64,000 nt of DNA. Origin: Mycolicibacter sinensis. Lineage in GTDB: Bacteria > Actinomycetota > Actinomycetes > Mycobacteriales > Mycobacteriaceae. Both the position numbers and the translations under genes were made by a program. Shown piece after piece: positions 36,576 through 46,909 of the stretch; position 1 is the stretch's first letter; the number at the start of each line of letters is the position of its first letter. The notes beneath the pieces are model-generated. The model was not told the DNA's origin. It did no database searches and saw only the letters and a program-made list of their open reading frames with translations. The stretch spans positions 17,428 to 81,427 of the forward strand of contig NZ_LZIN01000036.1 in the NCBI RefSeq assembly GCF_001667375.1. Reading direction: 5' to 3'.

Positions 36576-36916
36576 TTTTACAACTCTTCCATGTGGTATT
36601 TGACGGCCGCTCAGCGGGGCCGGGCTTGTGGCGAATGGTCGAGGAATGCGGACGAAGTGTCTCCAACTCCCTTCGGGTCGGCTTCGCCGGCGGGTAAGGA
36701 CTGCAACGGTGTTCGACTGAAGTCCGAAAACATGGAGCGAACTGCGTTGGGATTCTTGGGTTATCGCGGGTTTTGCTGGCATCGGCGGTGGGTATAGCCC
36801 CGCTGAATTCCGGGTGGGGGATGAGACGGCCCCGTGATTCAGCATAAGGCTTGCAGTGCCGTAGGCCGTTTAGGAAAGCAACCGACTTTGATTCGCACGT
36901 AAGGGAAGTGGCACAG
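36576..36916. other. Divergent intergenic region before the PGRS-like gene
   Basis: About 340 bp without a convincing gene. It must hold the promoters of the PEP-mutase-like gene (minus) and the secreted PGRS protein (plus). A TATAGC hexamer near 36793 is a possible -10 element for the latter, but I cannot find a matching -35. Confidence 0.35.
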
Positions 36917-38392
36917 ATGACCGGTCAATGGATTACTCGGAGTCTGGGCGCGGGGGCGGCAGCGGCTGCGTTCATGGCGTTCACCGTCTCGCCAATGGGC
37001 GCGGCGCCCAAAGCTCAGGCCGACGAGCTGGACTGGCTTCTGGACCTGTTCAGCCCCACCGACTGGGCGGCTCCGGCCGCGGACACCGGGGCGACCACCT
37101 TCAGTTGGGATGCGCTGTTCGACCCGGCGAGCGCGGGAGCGGCTGACGGCAGCGAGGGTGACTGGTTCGGCGGCCTGCTTGGGAGCCTGTTCGGCAACTT
37201 GTCGGTCGACGCGAACACCTACGCCATGATCCACACCTGGGAGCAGGATTGGATCACCAGCGACTTCGGTCAGTTCGTCGACAACTCGATCAATACGCTT
37301 TCTGGCCAGTTCCTGATCGGCAATGGTGCCGACGGTATGGACGGCGGCACGCTGGCCGACGCGGCCGGCGGCAACGGCGGGCTGTGGTTCGGTGACGGCG
37401 GCGCCGGTGGCACCGACGCCGACGGCGTGGGCGGCGTCGGCGGTGACGCCGGCTTGATCGGTAACGGCGGCATGGGCGGTGAAGGAGCCGACGGCGGCGC
37501 CGGCGGTATGGGCGGCACCGGCGGGACGCTGATGGGCGTCGGCGGTGCCGGTGGCACCGGCGGCACCGGTGTGGACGGCGGCGTCGGCGGCATCGGCGGC
37601 GACGGTGGCGCCGGGTTGGGCACGATCTTCGGTACGGGCGGTGTCGGCGGGACCGGCGGCGCCGGATATGAGGGCGTCGCGAATGGCCAAGGTGGCGACG
37701 TGACCGCCGGGAACGGCGGGGCCGGCGGCAACGGCGGCCAGGGCTCGACCATCGGTGGTAACGGCGGGGTCGGTGGCGCCGGTGGCGAGGCCACCTCCAA
37801 CGGGTCGGATGGCACCGCTTTCGGCGGGGACGGCGGTGATGGCGGTGACGGCGGTGTCGGCGGTCAGGTGATGGGCGACGGCGGGGCCGGCGGGGCCGGC
37901 GGCGCGGCCACGGCCAACGGCTCGGGTGGCAACACCGTCGGCGGCGACGGCGGCGACGGCGGTGACGGCGCCGGTGTGGCCACGCCGGCGACCCCGGGGC
38001 CGGTCGGCGGTGACGGCGGTGTCGGTGGGGCCGGAGGCGACGCGCTCTCGCACGGCATGGGTGGCACCGCCACCGGTGGTGACGCCGGTGACGGCGGCAA
38101 CGGTGGTCAGGGTGGTGCCGGCAACGACGGTGGGGCCGGCGGCAACGGCGGCAATGGCGGCAGCGCCCGGGCCACCGGCTCGGACGGTCTTGCGGCCGGT
38201 GGTGACGGCGGTGACGGCGGCAACGGCGGACCCGGTGGCGTGGGCGCCGCCGGCGGTCCGGGTGGTGAGCCCGGTGCGCCCGGGTCGCCCGTCGTCAACG
38301 GCAACGGCAGCACCGGCACGCCCGGCGCACCCGGTCAGGCCGGTCAGCCCGGTGCGGACGGCCCGCCTGCCGGTTCCGGCAGCGGTACCTGA
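36917..38392 (+). CDS. Signal-peptide-bearing PGRS-type glycine-repeat protein (no PE domain)
   Basis: This 491-residue protein starts with a signal peptide (GAGAAAAAFMAFTVSPMG ... AQA, about residues 1-35) instead of a PE domain. A 100-residue unique part follows, with Trp/Asp-rich segments (DWLLDLFSPTDW) and the GQFLIGNGADG bridge seen at the start of PGRS domains in PE_PGRS proteins. The rest is about 340 residues of GGxGG repeats rich in Asp, Asn and Thr, several fitting the GGxGxDxUx calcium-binding style. So it keeps the PGRS surface module but uses Sec-type export rather than ESX secretion. ATG 36917 follows AAGGGAAG. Confidence 0.78.
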   Translation: MTGQWITRSLGAGAAAAAFMAFTVSPMGAAPKAQADELDWLLDLFSPTDWAAPAADTGATTFSWDALFDPASAGAADGSEGDWFGGLLGSLFGNLSVDANTYAMIHTWEQDWITSDFGQFVDNSINTLSGQFLIGNGADGMDGGTLADAAGGNGGLWFGDGGAGGTDADGVGGVGGDAGLIGNGGMGGEGADGGAGGMGGTGGTLMGVGGAGGTGGTGVDGGVGGIGGDGGAGLGTIFGTGGVGGTGGAGYEGVANGQGGDVTAGNGGAGGNGGQGSTIGGNGGVGGAGGEATSNGSDGTAFGGDGGDGGDGGVGGQVMGDGGAGGAGGAATANGSGGNTVGGDGGDGGDGAGVATPATPGPVGGDGGVGGAGGDALSHGMGGTATGGDAGDGGNGGQGGAGNDGGAGGNGGNGGSARATGSDGLAAGGDGGDGGNGGPGGVGAAGGPGGEPGAPGSPVVNGNGSTGTPGAPGQAGQPGADGPPAGSGSGT

Positions 38393-38408
38393 TCACGCGA
38401 CTGAACGC

Positions 38409-38436
38409 ACGACGGCGCCGCCGGTGGCGCCGTCGT
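38409..38436. terminator. Bidirectional terminator hairpin
   Basis: ACGACGGCGCC at 38409-38419 and GGCGCCGTCGT at 38426-38436 form a perfect 11-bp stem with a 6-nt loop. It lies exactly between the convergent PGRS-like and acyl-CoA dehydrogenase genes. Confidence 0.75.
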
Positions 38437-38438
38437 AG

Positions 38439-39577
<1,139 letters not shown>

Positions 39578-39578
<1 letters not shown>

Positions 39579-40762
39579 CAGCGGAAGGCGCCCAACCCGG
39601 TGAACGCCTGGCCCAGCACCAGCTGATGCATCTCCGGGGTGCCTTCATACGTCAGCACCGACTCCAGGTTGACCATGTGCCGGATCACCGGGTATTCCAG
39701 CGAGATCCCGTTGCCGCCCAGGATGGTTCGCGCGGTGCGGCAGATCTCCAGGGCGCTGCGGGTGTTGTTGAGCTTGCCGAAGCTGACCTGCTCGGGGCGC
39801 AGACCGATGCCGTCCTTGAGCCGGCCCAGGTGCAGCGAGAGCAACTGACCCTTGTGTAGTTCGACGGCCATGTCGACGAGCTTGGCCTGGGTCAGCTGGA
39901 AACCGGCGATCGGCTTGCCGAACTGGGTGCGCGCCATCGCATAGTCGCGAGCCGATTGCCACGCCGAACGCGCGGCACCCATTGATCCCCAGATGATTCC
40001 GTAACGCGCCTCGGACAGGCTGGCCAGGGCGCCCTTGACGCCGCGGGCGTGCGGCAGCATCGCCTCGGCGGGTAGCCGCACGTCGTCGAGCACCAGTTCG
40101 CTGGTGATCGAGGCGCGCAGCGAAAGCTTGTGGTGGACGGTGTTGGCGGAGAAGCCGGGGGTGTCGGTGGGCACGATGAAGCCGCGGATGCCATCGTCGG
40201 TGGCGGCCCAGACCACCGCGACGTCGGCGATCGACCCGTTGGTGATCCACATCTTGCGGCCGTTGAGTATCCAATCCGATCCGTCGCGTTTGGCCCGGGT
40301 GGTCATGGCAGCAGGATCGGAGCCCACGTCGGGCTCGGTCAGCCCGAAGCAGCCGATCACCTCCCCGGTGGCCATCCCCGGCAGCCACTGCTGCTTCTGC
40401 TCTTCGGAGCCGTTGTTGTAGATCGAGAACATCGCCAGCGAGCCCTGCACGCTCACCAGTGAGCGCAGGCCGGAATCGGCGGCCTCCAACTCCACGCAGG
40501 CCAAGCCGTAGTGCACCGCCGACGCCCCGCCGCACCCGTACCCGTGCAGGTGCATGCCCAGCAGCCCGAGCTTGCCGAATTCTTTCGCGAGCTCGCGGGC
40601 GGGTAGGTCGCCGATCTCGAACCATTCGGCGATGTGGGGCATGACGTGTTCGGCGCAGAACTCCGCGACGGTGTCCCGCAGCGCGATCTCGTCGTCGGAC
40701 AACAGGGTGTCCAGGCTCAACGGGTCGAGTGGGTCGAATTCCGGGGTATTACCGTGTGCCAT
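39578..40762 (-). CDS. fadE7: FadE7-like acyl-CoA dehydrogenase (glutaryl-CoA dehydrogenase related)
   Basis: This 394-residue protein resembles Rv0400c. Blocks GCFGLTEPDVGSDP, WILNGRKMWITNGSIADVAVVWA and LTYEGTPEMHQLVLGQA place it in the glutaryl-CoA dehydrogenase branch; the catalytic Glu is in TYEGT. ATG 40762 is chosen because MAHGNTPEFDPLDP leads into the conserved DPL-LDTLLSDDEIALRD segment; the frame upstream only shadows the fadD gene. It lies 47 nt after the acyl-CoA synthetase and is coupled to the next dehydrogenase: a small acyl-CoA oxidation operon. Confidence 0.85.
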
Positions 40763-40809
40763 CAGCTCATCCTGCCACCGTTGACGGCGCACAGCTTGCC
40801 CGGCTGAAC

Positions 40810-42348
40810 TCAACCTTTCGGTTCGTCCGACAGCGCCTCGCGCAGCTGATATTTCACGACCTTCCCGGACTGGGTGCGCGGCAGGGCGTCGACGAACTCC
40901 AGCCGGATCGGCAGCTTGAACGCCGCCAACTTGCCCCGGGCGAACTCGCGCAACTCGTCCAGCGTCAGGGTGGTACCCGCCTTCAGCGCTACCACCGCCG
41001 TCACCGCTTCGCCCCACTTTTCGTGCGGGGTGCCCAACACGGCGACTTCGGCGACGGCGGGATGTCCGTAGAGCACGTCTTCGACTTCGGCGGGGTAGAC
41101 GTTCTCGCCACCGGAGATGACCATGTCCTTGACCCGGTCGATCACCCAGACGTAGCCCTCGTCGTCGGCCTGGCCGATATCGCCGGTGTGAAACCACCCC
41201 TCGGCGTCGATCACCGCGGCGGTGGCCTCGGGGTTACGCCAGTAACCGGCCATCACCTGCGGCCCGCGGACGCAGATCTCGCCGCGCGCACCGGCGGGCA
41301 CCGGGTCGTTGTTGGCGTCGACCAATCGCACATCCGACAGCGGCAGGACCTGATTGCCGGCGGCGCCGATCTTCGCGCCGACCTCGTCGGTGCGCAGCAC
41401 CAACGCCAGCGGCGCGGTTTCGGTGAGCCCGTATCCCTGCGCGAACGGGATACCGCGCTGCCCGTAGCGCTGGATCAGCGACTCGGGTACCGGCGCGCCG
41501 CCGCAGACGAAGTGGCGCACGCTGGACAGATCGGAGTCGGCGAATTCCGGGTGCTGACTCATGAACAAGAACATCGCCGGCACCCCGAACATGGTGGTCA
41601 CCCGGTGCTCGGCGATGAGCCGGAGCGCTTCGCCCGGATCGAAGGCGGGCATCAGTACGATCTGGCCACCCTTCTGCAGGGTCAGCAGGGTGGTGACATT
41701 GAGTCCGCCGATGTGAAACAGCGGTGCGCAGACCAACGACACGTCGTGCTGGCAGGTGTCGAACGCCAGCAGGGCATTGAAGTTGTTCCAGAACAGGTTT
41801 GCGTGAGTAAGCATCGCCCCCTTGGGCCGTCCGGTGGTCCCCGAGGTGTACATGATCACCGCGACCTCGTCGGCGTCGGCGAACACCGGGTCAGCCAGCG
41901 GGGCGCCGTGGGTGAGCAGGTCGTCGACCACCTCCCAACCGTGAACCGGCGCCAGGGCGATCGCGCGTTGTAAGCCGGCCTGGGCGCGCACCGGGTCGAT
42001 CACTGCGGCGCGCTCGGCGTCGGCCACCAGCGTGTGCACTCCCGCGTTGCCCAGGATGTAGCAGAGCTCGTCGGCGGTGAGCCGCCAATTCAGCGGTACG
42101 AATGCCGCGCCGATTCGGGCGGCGGCGAACAACGTGACCAGAAAGTCGGGGTGGTTGAGGCCGACATAGCCGACCCGGTCGCCGCGGCGTGTCCCGCCGG
42201 CGCCCAGTTCGGCCGCCAGCCGGTCGATACGATCCGCGAAATCCCGATACGTCCAGGTGTTTTCGCCGAAGGTGATCGCCGGCAGCTTCGGCGTTGCCGC
42301 CGCCCGTCGGGCGATCCAGGAGCCGAGGTCGATAGGAGCGGTGCTCAC
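40810..42348 (-). CDS. Fatty-acid/acid-CoA ligase (FadD family)
   Basis: This 512-residue ANL adenylate-forming enzyme shows the AMP-binding YTSGTTGRPKGAM loop, GYGLTETAP, the GWFHTGDIG aspartate, the hinge DRVKDMVISGGENVYPAE and the catalytic lysine in RTQSGKVVK. It activates a carboxylic acid to acyl-CoA and is placed upstream of two acyl-CoA dehydrogenases, so the three genes probably act on one substrate. The GTG at 42348 gives a standard N terminus; longer open frame upstream is AT-richer spacer. Confidence 0.87.
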   Translation of the reverse strand: MSTAPIDLGSWIARRAAATPKLPAITFGENTWTYRDFADRIDRLAAELGAGGTRRGDRVGYVGLNHPDFLVTLFAAARIGAAFVPLNWRLTADELCYILGNAGVHTLVADAERAAVIDPVRAQAGLQRAIALAPVHGWEVVDDLLTHGAPLADPVFADADEVAVIMYTSGTTGRPKGAMLTHANLFWNNFNALLAFDTCQHDVSLVCAPLFHIGGLNVTTLLTLQKGGQIVLMPAFDPGEALRLIAEHRVTTMFGVPAMFLFMSQHPEFADSDLSSVRHFVCGGAPVPESLIQRYGQRGIPFAQGYGLTETAPLALVLRTDEVGAKIGAAGNQVLPLSDVRLVDANNDPVPAGARGEICVRGPQVMAGYWRNPEATAAVIDAEGWFHTGDIGQADDEGYVWVIDRVKDMVISGGENVYPAEVEDVLYGHPAVAEVAVLGTPHEKWGEAVTAVVALKAGTTLTLDELREFARGKLAAFKLPIRLEFVDALPRTQSGKVVKYQLREALSDEPKG

Positions 42349-42751
42349 CCGGTGAACGCTAACGCCAGAGCCTTCCGTCGGGGCGCGATTCGCCGCGCCG
42401 AGCCCATGGGCCGCGATCGGGGCATTTATCGCTCGGCCTGATTTTTTTGTGCCGGACGGCGTGAATCTTCGGTAAAACATCGGAGCGGCGGGGGGATTTA
42501 TGTGGATAGCTGAATTATTCGGGGTGATTTTAACTGTAAGCCATTGTGACCGGCGTCTCAATTGCAGCGATCACCTGGGGAAACGTCGTTTGGAGTGGCC
42601 TTGGTGGCGTATCGGGTGACGTTAGGTGAACGGCTTTTGAACATTGTTATTCAGAGGCTTTTCGGCTCGCGTAATTGGACGCCGCACGGCTAAATTCGTC
42701 CACGTCGAGCTGGCCAGTGCTCGGCGTTGTCCTCGAGAAGGGTTCACCGAG
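42349..42751. other. AT-rich divergent spacer
   Basis: About 400 bp between the fadD gene (minus) and a secreted-protein gene (plus). It is visibly less GC-rich than its surroundings, with runs such as TGATTTTTTTGTG and ATTTTAAC near 42440-42535. No gene is convincing. It probably holds both promoters and may be a site for AT-binding nucleoid proteins such as Lsr2. Confidence 0.4.
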
Positions 42752-43348
42752 ATGAGCGGTCGCCGGCGTGGCGGTGCGGGACCGGGCTGGAAACACAGCT
42801 CAGTTGCGGCGTTGGCGGCGCTCGGATGCTGCCTGCTGTCCGCGCCGACAGCCAATGCCGACTTCGACGACCTGCTCGACACGGTGCTCGGCGCGGCGAC
42901 CGCCGGTCCCGATCTGGGCGACGTGGGCGGTGTCCCGGCAGACCTCGGCAGCTTCGACGTCCAGAACGTCCTGAACGATCCGCTGGCTCAACTCGACCAG
43001 GTGTTCCACGGCTCGACGGGGCAGTTGGGTCTCGGCGAACCGGCCTCGGGTCCCGCCGACACCAGTCACGACACGGGTACTACGCCCGACACGCCTGCCG
43101 GCACAACGCCGGAAACCGGCTCCGGCTCCGGTGCCACCACCGGTTCCGAGCACACGGGCTCGGGCGGCAATTCCAGCAACTCGTCCAGCCTGCCGAAGTT
43201 CAGCCTCCCCAGCGGCGGCAATGGCGGCGGTGGCAGCGGTGGCGGCGGCGGCGGTGGCAACGGGGCCGGCAACAATGCCGCCAAGACCAAGTCCAACACC
43301 AGCGGCACTAACGCTGGACCGACGCCCCAGCCGGCGGCCGTGCCGTAG
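42752..43348 (+). CDS. Secreted low-complexity protein with Gly-rich tail
   Basis: This 198-residue protein has a signal peptide (AALAALGCCLLSAPTANA, ending about residue 32). A mature N-terminal part DFDDLLDTVLGAATAGPDL is followed by a Ser/Thr/Gly/Pro-rich linker, a polyglycine run near 160-175 and an Asn/Thr/Pro tail. No catalytic motif is seen. It may be a surface or matrix protein of the mycobacterial envelope. ATG 42752 has GAGAAGGG upstream; 16 nt separate it from the next gene. Confidence 0.65.
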   Translation: MSGRRRGGAGPGWKHSSVAALAALGCCLLSAPTANADFDDLLDTVLGAATAGPDLGDVGGVPADLGSFDVQNVLNDPLAQLDQVFHGSTGQLGLGEPASGPADTSHDTGTTPDTPAGTTPETGSGSGATTGSEHTGSGGNSSNSSSLPKFSLPSGGNGGGGSGGGGGGGNGAGNNAAKTKSNTSGTNAGPTPQPAAVP

Positions 43349-43364
43349 GTGGCAGTCTGAACCG

Positions 43365-44483
43365 GTGCCCGGTTCAATCTGCGACATCCTGCCGTCCGCG
43401 GCCGCAGCGCTCGGTGTTCCGGGCGCAACCGACGCCCTCGGTTTGATAGAGCAGATCGGCGAGGTGCGGCGGCTGGCGGTGGTGCTGGTCGACGGGCTGG
43501 GCTATCACCTGCTGCCGCAGTTGGCGGCCGACGCGCCGCTGCTGGCCGCGGTGCTGGCCGGTGCCACCGGGCAGCTGACCGAGCTGGACTGCACCTTCCC
43601 GTCGACCACGCCGACCAGCCTGGTCTCGCTGGGCACCGGTGCGTCGCCGGGGGAGCACGGCGTGCTGGGCTTCACCGTCAACGTGCCCGGCACCGATTCG
43701 GTGCTGACCCACATCTTCTGGGCTGACGAGCCGTCGCCGGGGTCCTGGCAGCCGGTGCCGACCTGGTTCGAACGACTCCGCGACGCCCGGATCAGCGCCC
43801 GGGCGGTGCTGCCGGAGATGTTCATCGGCAGCGGACTGACCGAGGCCGCCTACCGGGGTGCGGAGTTTCGCCCGGTCGCCAAGGGCGAGCACTACGCCGC
43901 GCGGGTCGCCGCGGAACTGGCGGCGGCACCCGGCCTGGTCTACGGCTACACCGCGGCGCTGGACCACGCGGCGCACGTCTCGGGTATCGGCTCAGGCCAC
44001 TGGCAAGCCGCGGCGGCCAAAGTCGATGCGCTGCTGCGTCATCTGCTTGACCACCTGCCCGGCGATGCCGCGCTGGTGGTCACCGCCGACCACGGCGGGC
44101 TGAACGTGCCCGAGCGGGCGCGCATCGACCTCGATGCCGACCCGCGGCTGCGCTCCGGAATCCGGGTGGTGGCCGGCGAGCCGCGGGTGCGCTACCTGCA
44201 CACCGAGCCCGGTGCGACGGCCGACGTGCTGGCCACCTGGACCGAACTGCTCGCCGGCCGGGCGCTGGTCCAAACCCGCGAACAGGCCGTGGCCGCAGGC
44301 GTTTTCGGGCCGGTGCGCGAGCAGCACCTGGCCCGTATCGGTGACATCGTGGTGACCTGTAGCGGCGACACCGCGATCCTGGCGACCGAGCACGAGCCGC
44401 CGCAGACCGCGCAGTTGGTGGGTTTCCACGGCGGGCCCACCCCGGCCGAGACCGCGATCCCGTTGATAACCCTCTCCCGTTGA
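43365..44483 (+). CDS. Alkaline-phosphatase-superfamily phosphodiesterase/nucleotide pyrophosphatase
   Basis: This 372-residue protein has the metal-binding LVDGLG (D43) and the Thr nucleophile in FPSTTPTS (about T80/T81) of NPP-type phosphodiesterases. LDHAAH (about 198) and VTADHGGLN supply the remaining Zn ligands. No signal peptide is visible, so it is probably cytoplasmic. The GTG at 43365 is the only suitable start; the open frame further upstream overlaps the low-complexity gene. The substrate is unknown. Confidence 0.78.
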   Translation: MPGSICDILPSAAAALGVPGATDALGLIEQIGEVRRLAVVLVDGLGYHLLPQLAADAPLLAAVLAGATGQLTELDCTFPSTTPTSLVSLGTGASPGEHGVLGFTVNVPGTDSVLTHIFWADEPSPGSWQPVPTWFERLRDARISARAVLPEMFIGSGLTEAAYRGAEFRPVAKGEHYAARVAAELAAAPGLVYGYTAALDHAAHVSGIGSGHWQAAAAKVDALLRHLLDHLPGDAALVVTADHGGLNVPERARIDLDADPRLRSGIRVVAGEPRVRYLHTEPGATADVLATWTELLAGRALVQTREQAVAAGVFGPVREQHLARIGDIVVTCSGDTAILATEHEPPQTAQLVGFHGGPTPAETAIPLITLSR

Positions 44484-44539
44484 CTCTGCGTCCACCAGGC
44501 AGGTCACTCGCACTTTTACCTGGTACGCGCAGAGTCAAC
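44479..44539. terminator. Extended stem-loop between convergent genes
   Basis: GTTGACTCTGCG at 44479-44490 pairs perfectly with CGCAGAGTCAAC at 44528-44539, and ACCAGG/CCTGGT pair inside. It lies between the phosphodiesterase stop and the antiporter stop, so a two-way terminator is likely, although the long perfect arms would also suit a dispersed palindromic repeat. Confidence 0.6.
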
Positions 44540-44548
44540 GCCCGGTGG

Positions 44549-46045
44549 TCACTCCGAGTCGCCGTACTCGTCGAACCAGTGGGCCAGCTTGCCGCGCCGG
44601 CTCACCGCGCGCAGCCGGCGTTCTGCGGACGCGCGGGTTTTGCTGGTGGTGACGATCAGCAGCTCGTCGCCGGCGGTGATCCGGGTGTCGGGCTGGGGGA
44701 CGAAGGTGTCGCCCTTGCGGATGATCAGCGTGATGACGCTCGGGTCGGGTAGCCGCAGCTCGAGCACCGAGACATTGTGCAGCTTCGATTCGGGCTGCAC
44801 CGTCATCGTCAACAGTTCGGCCTCCAAGACGTCCAGCGGGGCCGCCTCGACCTGGATCTCGCGGGTGGTGTCGCGCGATATCAGGCCGAGCCAATGGGCG
44901 AACAGGCCCAGGCTGGGGCCCTGTACCACGGTGTAGACCACCACCAGGATGAACACGATGTTGAGCAGCCGGTAGCTGTCCGGGACGCCCTCGACGATCG
45001 GAAACGTGGCCAGCACGATCGGGACCGCGCCGCGCAGGCCCGCCCAGGACAAGAAGATCTGCTCCCGCCATGGCACCCGGAACCAGATCAGCGAGGCCAC
45101 CACCGACAGCGGCCGGCTCAGCAACAGCAGCACCGCCCCGATCACGAGTGCCGGGACCAGCTCCCCGGACAGCTGGCTCGGGCTCACCAACAGCCCCAGC
45201 AGTACGAACAGGCCGATCTGCGCCAGCCAGCCCAGCCCCTCGGCGAACGAGCGGATCGCCGCGCGGTGCGGCAGGCCGGAGTTCGCCAGCACCACGCCCG
45301 ACAGGTAGGCGGCGATGAAACCACTGGCGTGCGCCGACGCGGCGGCGGCGAAGGCCACCATGCCCAGCCCGAACGTGGCCAGCGGGTACAACCCGGACGC
45401 CGGCAGCGCGGCGCGGCGCAGCATCATCGCCCCGAGCAGCCCGGCGACCAAACCGATGGCCGACCCGGCCACCAGTTCGTAGACGACGCTGCCGACGGCG
45501 TGGAGCGGCGCGATCGTCAGCGGCGTGGTGCTCAGCATCAGCACCACGATCGCCGCCGGCGCATCGTTGAAACCGGACTCCGCCTCCAGCAGACCGGCCA
45601 CCCGTCGCGGCAGCGGCAGCACCCGCAGGATGGAGAACACCGCGGCGGCGTCGGTGGGCGAGACGATCGCGCCCAGCAGCAGCGCCAGCTGCCAGCTGAC
45701 GCCCAGCAGCAGATGCGCGGCCACCGCGATCACCGCCATGCTGACCACCACGCCGACGGTGGCCAGCACCGCCGCCGGTGCCAGCAGCCGCCGGATGTTG
45801 CCGAACGTCGTCGTCAGACCACCTTCGACCAGGATCACCGCGAGCGCGGTCGTGCCCAGGTCACTGGCGAGTTGCACATCGGAGAAGTCCAGCCCGAGTC
45901 CGTTGTTGCCGATCGCCACCCCGACGAATAGGAACAGCAGCAGGCTGGGCAGTCCGACCCGATCCGCCGCCCGAGTGGCGATGATGCTCGCCAGCAGCAC
46001 CAGACCCCCGATCAGCAGGGCCAGGTAGAGCTGTTCCAGGCTCAT
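44549..46045 (-). CDS. K+/H+ antiporter of the CvrA/NhaP2 type
   Basis: This 498-residue protein has about twelve membrane helices to residue 385 with GAIVSPTDAAAVFSIL and EAESGFNDAPAAI (ion-binding Asp residues). A cytoplasmic TrkA-C-type domain follows (about 405-480, VLELRLPDPSVITLIIRKGDTFVPQPDTRI), which gates flux in response to ligand. This is the CvrA/NhaP2 architecture, hence K+/H+ exchange is more likely than Na+/H+. It is divergent from a TrkA-type regulatory gene. Confidence 0.85.
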   Translation of the reverse strand: MSLEQLYLALLIGGLVLLASIIATRAADRVGLPSLLLFLFVGVAIGNNGLGLDFSDVQLASDLGTTALAVILVEGGLTTTFGNIRRLLAPAAVLATVGVVVSMAVIAVAAHLLLGVSWQLALLLGAIVSPTDAAAVFSILRVLPLPRRVAGLLEAESGFNDAPAAIVVLMLSTTPLTIAPLHAVGSVVYELVAGSAIGLVAGLLGAMMLRRAALPASGLYPLATFGLGMVAFAAAASAHASGFIAAYLSGVVLANSGLPHRAAIRSFAEGLGWLAQIGLFVLLGLLVSPSQLSGELVPALVIGAVLLLLSRPLSVVASLIWFRVPWREQIFLSWAGLRGAVPIVLATFPIVEGVPDSYRLLNIVFILVVVYTVVQGPSLGLFAHWLGLISRDTTREIQVEAAPLDVLEAELLTMTVQPESKLHNVSVLELRLPDPSVITLIIRKGDTFVPQPDTRITAGDELLIVTTSKTRASAERRLRAVSRRGKLAHWFDEYGDSE

Positions 46046-46202
46046 CTGATCCCCATTCGGGCCGGCGGTGGTGGTCGAATCCGATCGTGTGATTCGCTCA
46101 TGGTCAGCGGGTTCGTGTTACCTGTCAGTAAATCAGTACCGCCGCCACCACTGTGGTACACCCGGATCAGCCAGGGGCGGTGCGCGGAGGAGGGGAGCGA
46201 TC

Positions 46203-46883
46203 ATGCGCGTCGGGATCGCCGGTGCAGGCGCGGTGGGGCGATCTGTCGCACGAGAACTGATCGGCGACGGCCACCGGGTGCTGCTCATCGAGCGCAATCC
46301 GGCACACTACGAACCGCACTCCGTGCCCGAAGCCGATTGGCTGCTGGCCGACGCCTGCGAGCTGTCCGCGCTGCAGGAATGCGGCATCGAGATCTGCGAC
46401 GTGGTGATCGCCGCCACCGGTGACGACAAGGCCAACCTGGCCATCGCGCTGCTGACCAAGGCCGAGTTCGGGGTCGCCCGGGTGGTGGCCCGGATCAACA
46501 ACGCCCGCAACGATCGGTTGTTTACCGCGGAATGGGGTATCGACGTGGCGGTTTCCACACCGCGGGCGATGGTCGCCGCGGTGGAGGGGGCCATCGACGT
46601 CGGCCACCTGGTGTCGTTGATGGGGCTGCGCAGCGGTCAGGCCAGCGTGATGAAACTGACACTGCCCGAGGACAACACGCTGATCGACCAACAGATCTGC
46701 GACGTCGCGCTGCCCGAGGGAGCCGCGCTCATCGCGGTGCTGCGCGGCGACGCGGTCATCCTGCCGCGGGCGGCCGACGCGCTGCGGGCCGGCGACGAGA
46801 TGCTGTTCGCGGTGGCCAGCGGGATCGACGCCCAGGTTCAGGCGGTCGTGCACGGGGTGCCGGCCGGCAGAGAGATGCGTTGA
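46203..46883 (+). CDS. TrkA-type potassium-channel regulatory subunit
   Basis: This 226-residue protein has an N-terminal RCK/TrkA-N Rossmann domain (GAGAVGRSVARELIGDGHRVLLIE, about 5-28, then TGDDKANLAIALL) and a C-terminal TrkA-C domain (about 145-220). It resembles CeoC/TrkB of M. tuberculosis. ATG 46203 follows GAGGAGGGGAGCG; the frame runs further upstream without a start site. It has no TrkH/TrkG channel gene beside it, but the divergent CvrA-like antiporter is a likely functional partner in K+ homeostasis. Confidence 0.8.
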   Translation: MRVGIAGAGAVGRSVARELIGDGHRVLLIERNPAHYEPHSVPEADWLLADACELSALQECGIEICDVVIAATGDDKANLAIALLTKAEFGVARVVARINNARNDRLFTAEWGIDVAVSTPRAMVAAVEGAIDVGHLVSLMGLRSGQASVMKLTLPEDNTLIDQQICDVALPEGAALIAVLRGDAVILPRAADALRAGDEMLFAVASGIDAQVQAVVHGVPAGREMR

Positions 46884-46909
46884 CCGTCGTGCCGCCCCGG
46901 TGGACACCC

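Noticed and set aside
37270..38100. Proline-rich minus-strand frames opposite the PGRS repeat
   Set aside because: They are the direct complement of GGxGG codons (PPxPP) and not genes.
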